NCBI RefSeq assembly: GCF_014196195.1
Contig: NZ_JACIDF010000003.1
Coordinates: 124,001-188,000 of the forward strand
DNA length: 64,000 nt
From: Anoxybacteroides rupiense
GTDB taxonomy: Bacteria; Bacillota; Bacilli; Bacillales; Anoxybacillaceae
Direction: 5' to 3'
In this document: positions 63,745 through 64,000 of the stretch, piece after piece
Position numbering within the stretch: position 1 is the stretch's first letter
How the letters are laid out: every line of letters starts with the position of its first letter
The notes under the pieces: generated by a model
Told to the model about the DNA's origin: nothing
The model's input: the letters and a program-made list of their open reading frames with translations, nothing else
Database searches by the model: none
Program-made: the position numbers and the translations under genes

Positions 63745-64000
63745 GGGCGATTATTAAAGGGAAATGGTTGGTATTAGGCATATGGGTGCTTGCAGCTGTG
63801 CTGTTAGTCATGACAGCCCCGAATATGGCCGACCTTATTCGCGAAAAAGGACAAATTACGGTTCCGAAAGGATATTCCTCGACATTGGCTTCCGAGATCT
63901 TGGAGGAAGTCCAGAAGAAGCAGAAAACGGGCGATGAATTGAGCGTGGCGCTTGTGTTTCACCGCGATGGGAAGTTGACCGATCGGGATTGGAAAGAAGC
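63741..64000 (+). CDS. MMPL/RND-family transporter, 5' part
   Basis: Starts with GTG overlapping the marR stop and runs off the right edge, with 86 codons visible. The product begins MRAIIKGKWLVLGIWVLAAVLLVMTAPNM, a first membrane span at about residues 7-26, then an extracytoplasmic loop with the typical VPKGYSSTLASEILEEVQKK. This matches the N terminus of MMPL exporters such as YdfJ/YdgH. It is probably an efflux pump controlled by the preceding MarR repressor; substrate unknown. Confidence 0.8.
   Translation, partial: MRAIIKGKWLVLGIWVLAAVLLVMTAPNMADLIREKGQITVPKGYSSTLASEILEEVQKKQKTGDELSVALVFHRDGKLTDRDWKE

Overview
The window looks like chromosomal core DNA of a thermophilic, spore-forming Bacillaceae, most likely Geobacillus, Parageobacillus or Anoxybacillus. 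This rests on gene order that matches the B. subtilis ackA-moaB-argGH / ald / nrnA-dnaE-accDA-pfkA-pyk / citZ-icd-mdh-phoPR-polA / gapB-speD-nrdR-dnaBI-thrS-infC-rplT / sspI-pheST stretch, on sporulation genes (ytrH, ytrI, ytvI, ytxC, sspI), on purine-rich ribosome binding sites, and on many TTG/GTG starts. I cannot name the species from sequence alone.

Layout. 1-8.4 kb: acetate kinase, moaB with a small overlapping membrane ORF, an AMP-forming acyl-CoA synthetase, argG-argH, a universal stress protein and a 50-residue acidic ORF. 8.4-17.2 kb: a repeat-bearing gap, ytkK, ald, pepQ, ytkL, ytoI, ytpI, nrnA, a 155-bp inverted-repeat element and the ytrH-ytrI pair. 17.2-29 kb: dnaE, a decayed malic enzyme (ytsJ), a FadR-type regulator, accD-accA, pfkA-pyk, fxsA, ytvI and ytwI. 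29-41 kb: citZ-icd-mdh, a MaoC-like gene, phoP-phoR and polA-mutM-coaE. 41-51.3 kb: gapB, speD, an uncharacterised gene, nrdR-dnaB-dnaI, ytxC, T-box-thrS and the infC-rpmI-rplT operon with its leader. 51.3-64 kb: ysdA, dUTPase, ysdC, a short accessory island (methyltransferase, lipoprotein), sspI, ysgA, T-box-pheS-pheT, an ABC transporter, and a MarR regulator with a truncated MMPL exporter at the right edge.

How it fits together. The genes cover glycolysis (pfkA, pyk), gluconeogenesis (gapB), overflow acetate (ackA), the oxidative TCA entry (citZ-icd-mdh), fatty-acid initiation (accDA), arginine synthesis (argGH), polyamine synthesis (speD), replication initiation and elongation (dnaB, dnaI, dnaE, polA), repair (mutM) and translation (thrS, pheST, infC, rpmI, rplT). 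Much of the control is visible: two T-boxes, an L20-type attenuator leader, paired CcpN-like boxes on gapB, a MarR palindrome, a TGGTC/GACCA GntR operator and many intrinsic terminators.

The most unusual items are a speD leader that can be drawn as an H-type pseudoknot competing with a Shine-Dalgarno-sequestering helix, the loss of the malic enzyme with its operator and neighbouring regulator kept, an SDR protein lacking the catalytic Ser and Tyr, a MITE-like palindromic element, and two small families of dispersed repeats. No CRISPR array, prophage, rRNA or tRNA gene was seen. All start choices are inferred from ribosome-binding-site spacing and family alignment from memory; no searches were run.
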